The notes under the pieces were generated by a model. That model ran no database searches. It was not told the origin of the DNA and saw only the letters and a list, made by a program, of their open reading frames with translations. This document shows, piece after piece, positions 15,382-15,659 of a stretch of DNA of 15,659 nucleotides. The DNA is from JAYUHK01 sp043767025 (GTDB taxonomy: Bacteria > Bacteroidota > Bacteroidia > Chitinophagales > Saprospiraceae): contig JAYUHK010000100.1 in NCBI GenBank assembly GCA_043767025.1, positions 1 through 15,659 of the forward strand, in the 5' to 3' direction. Each line of letters opens with the position of its first letter. The first letter of the stretch is position 1. Position numbers and translations under genes: made by a program.

Positions 15382-15555
15382 CTGATGTTACGCAGAAACA
15401 TTTTGACTGGCTCATTTAATCTTGATTTTTTGTAGCTATTGACTTGGTTTTTGTTACTTTTTTTATCCCTAACCCGACCTTCCCCATAGGGGAAGGAGAA
15501 GAAAGTAACCAAAAAAATCAAGTGCTCTGTATAAATTCTAAAGTTTTTGCTTAAA
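15382..15555. repeat. Right copy of the inverted repeat element
   Basis: Read on the minus strand this copy runs from 15555 (TTTAAGC..) to the 12-mer GCGTAACATCAG (15393-15382), the same order as positions 1-144. The outer 54 bases (15502-15555) are identical to 1-54 in inverse orientation; the middle has a hairpin with an enlarged centre and the inner arm is diverged but alignable (shared GAGC and TCAAAAT/TTAAAAT blocks). The difference between a perfectly conserved outer part and a drifted inner part suggests either selection, gene conversion or recent copying of the outer segment. Confidence 0.85.
15442..15523. other. Nested hairpin of the right repeat copy
   Basis: Outer arms ACTTGGTTTTTGTTACTTT (15442-15460) and AAAGTAACC..ATCAAGT (15502-15523) pair imperfectly. 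Inside lies a second palindrome, CCTTCCCC-ATA-GGGGAAGG (15478-15496), with eight perfect GC-rich pairs around three bases. The left copy has only a short ATCAAG-type loop at this place, so the inner palindrome looks like an insertion or a replacement. Confidence 0.75.
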
Positions 15556-15659
15556 AATCTCGTCGGCGCGCGAAAAATACTCGTCGGCTGCGCCAGACTT
15601 CAAACAGTTTTCGCTTCGCCAGACGATATTTTTGCAAAAACTTGAATTTCTACAAGGCA
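15538..15659 (-). pseudogene. 3' end of a repeat-borne open frame, cut by the window edge
   Basis: On the minus strand an open frame enters from the right edge and ends at TAG (15540-15538); 39 codons are visible, ending SGAADEYFSRADEIFKQKL. The same last five codons and stop occur on the plus strand at positions 1-18, in the left repeat copy. I do not recognise a protein family. The underlying DNA has internal repeats (CTCGTCGGC at 15559-15567 and 15580-15588; CGCCAGAC at 15591-15598 and 15617-15624), so this may be a non-coding repeat that happens to be open, or the degraded tail of a mobile-element gene. Confidence 0.35.

Noticed and set aside
1..15659. CRISPR array, tRNA or rRNA gene, prophage, toxin-antitoxin or defence island
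   Set aside because: No spaced direct repeats, cloverleaf-like sequence, integrase, transposase or small paired genes are visible; the complete genes are common housekeeping or cell-envelope families.

Overview
The window looks like an ordinary chromosomal segment from a Bacteroidota (Bacteroidetes) bacterium, probably of the Cytophagales/Saprospirales kind. I cannot place it more precisely from sequence alone. The grounds are: the protein styles (ThiL, IF3, ClpC, the MerR regulator with a cobalamin-type C-terminus, the LysM glucosaminidase); very AT-rich intergenic DNA; no Shine-Dalgarno sequences but A-rich leaders; and several intergenic copies of the Bacteroidota -7 promoter box TAnnTTTG.

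Layout. 1-467: the inner end of a repeat element, then an AT-rich leader. 468-2108 (+): TPR lipoprotein and thiL (thiamine-monophosphate kinase), probably co-transcribed. 2340-3245 (+): MerR/B12-type regulator. 3247-3293: bidirectional terminator. 3310-6551 (-): clpC followed by infC. 6552-7017: divergent AT-rich control region. 7018-7395 (+): STAS anti-sigma-factor-antagonist-like protein. 7433-7475: bidirectional terminator. 7474-9982 (-): LysM glucosaminidase followed by panC. 10255-10785 (+): membrane-anchored TPR protein. 10849-10897: long hairpin between convergent genes. 11025-15241 (-): uvrA followed by an M16 zinc peptidase. 15242-15659: AT-rich leader, then a second, inverted copy of the repeat seen at position 1, with the 3' end of a small open frame running off the right edge.

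The genes are mostly housekeeping: cofactor synthesis (thiL, panC), translation initiation (infC), proteolysis (clpC, M16), DNA repair (uvrA), cell-wall remodelling (glucosaminidase) and two regulatory proteins (MerR-like, STAS). No defence island, biosynthetic cluster, phage or CRISPR array is visible, and I do not think a new multi-gene system is encoded here. The points most worth a second look are: (1) the 54-bp perfect inverted repeat at the two ends, part of a diverged palindromic element; (2) the MerR regulator, which keeps the Wx9EH cap motif of CarH-like photoreceptors but has Gln where the cobalamin-ligating His should be; (3) four genes (merR, infC, panC, M16) in which an in-frame stop closely upstream and the lack of any nearby ATG force a GTG or TTG start, including infC, whose product polices start codons; (4) infC detached from rpmI-rplT and placed behind clpC; and (5) a short dispersed motif near gene ends.
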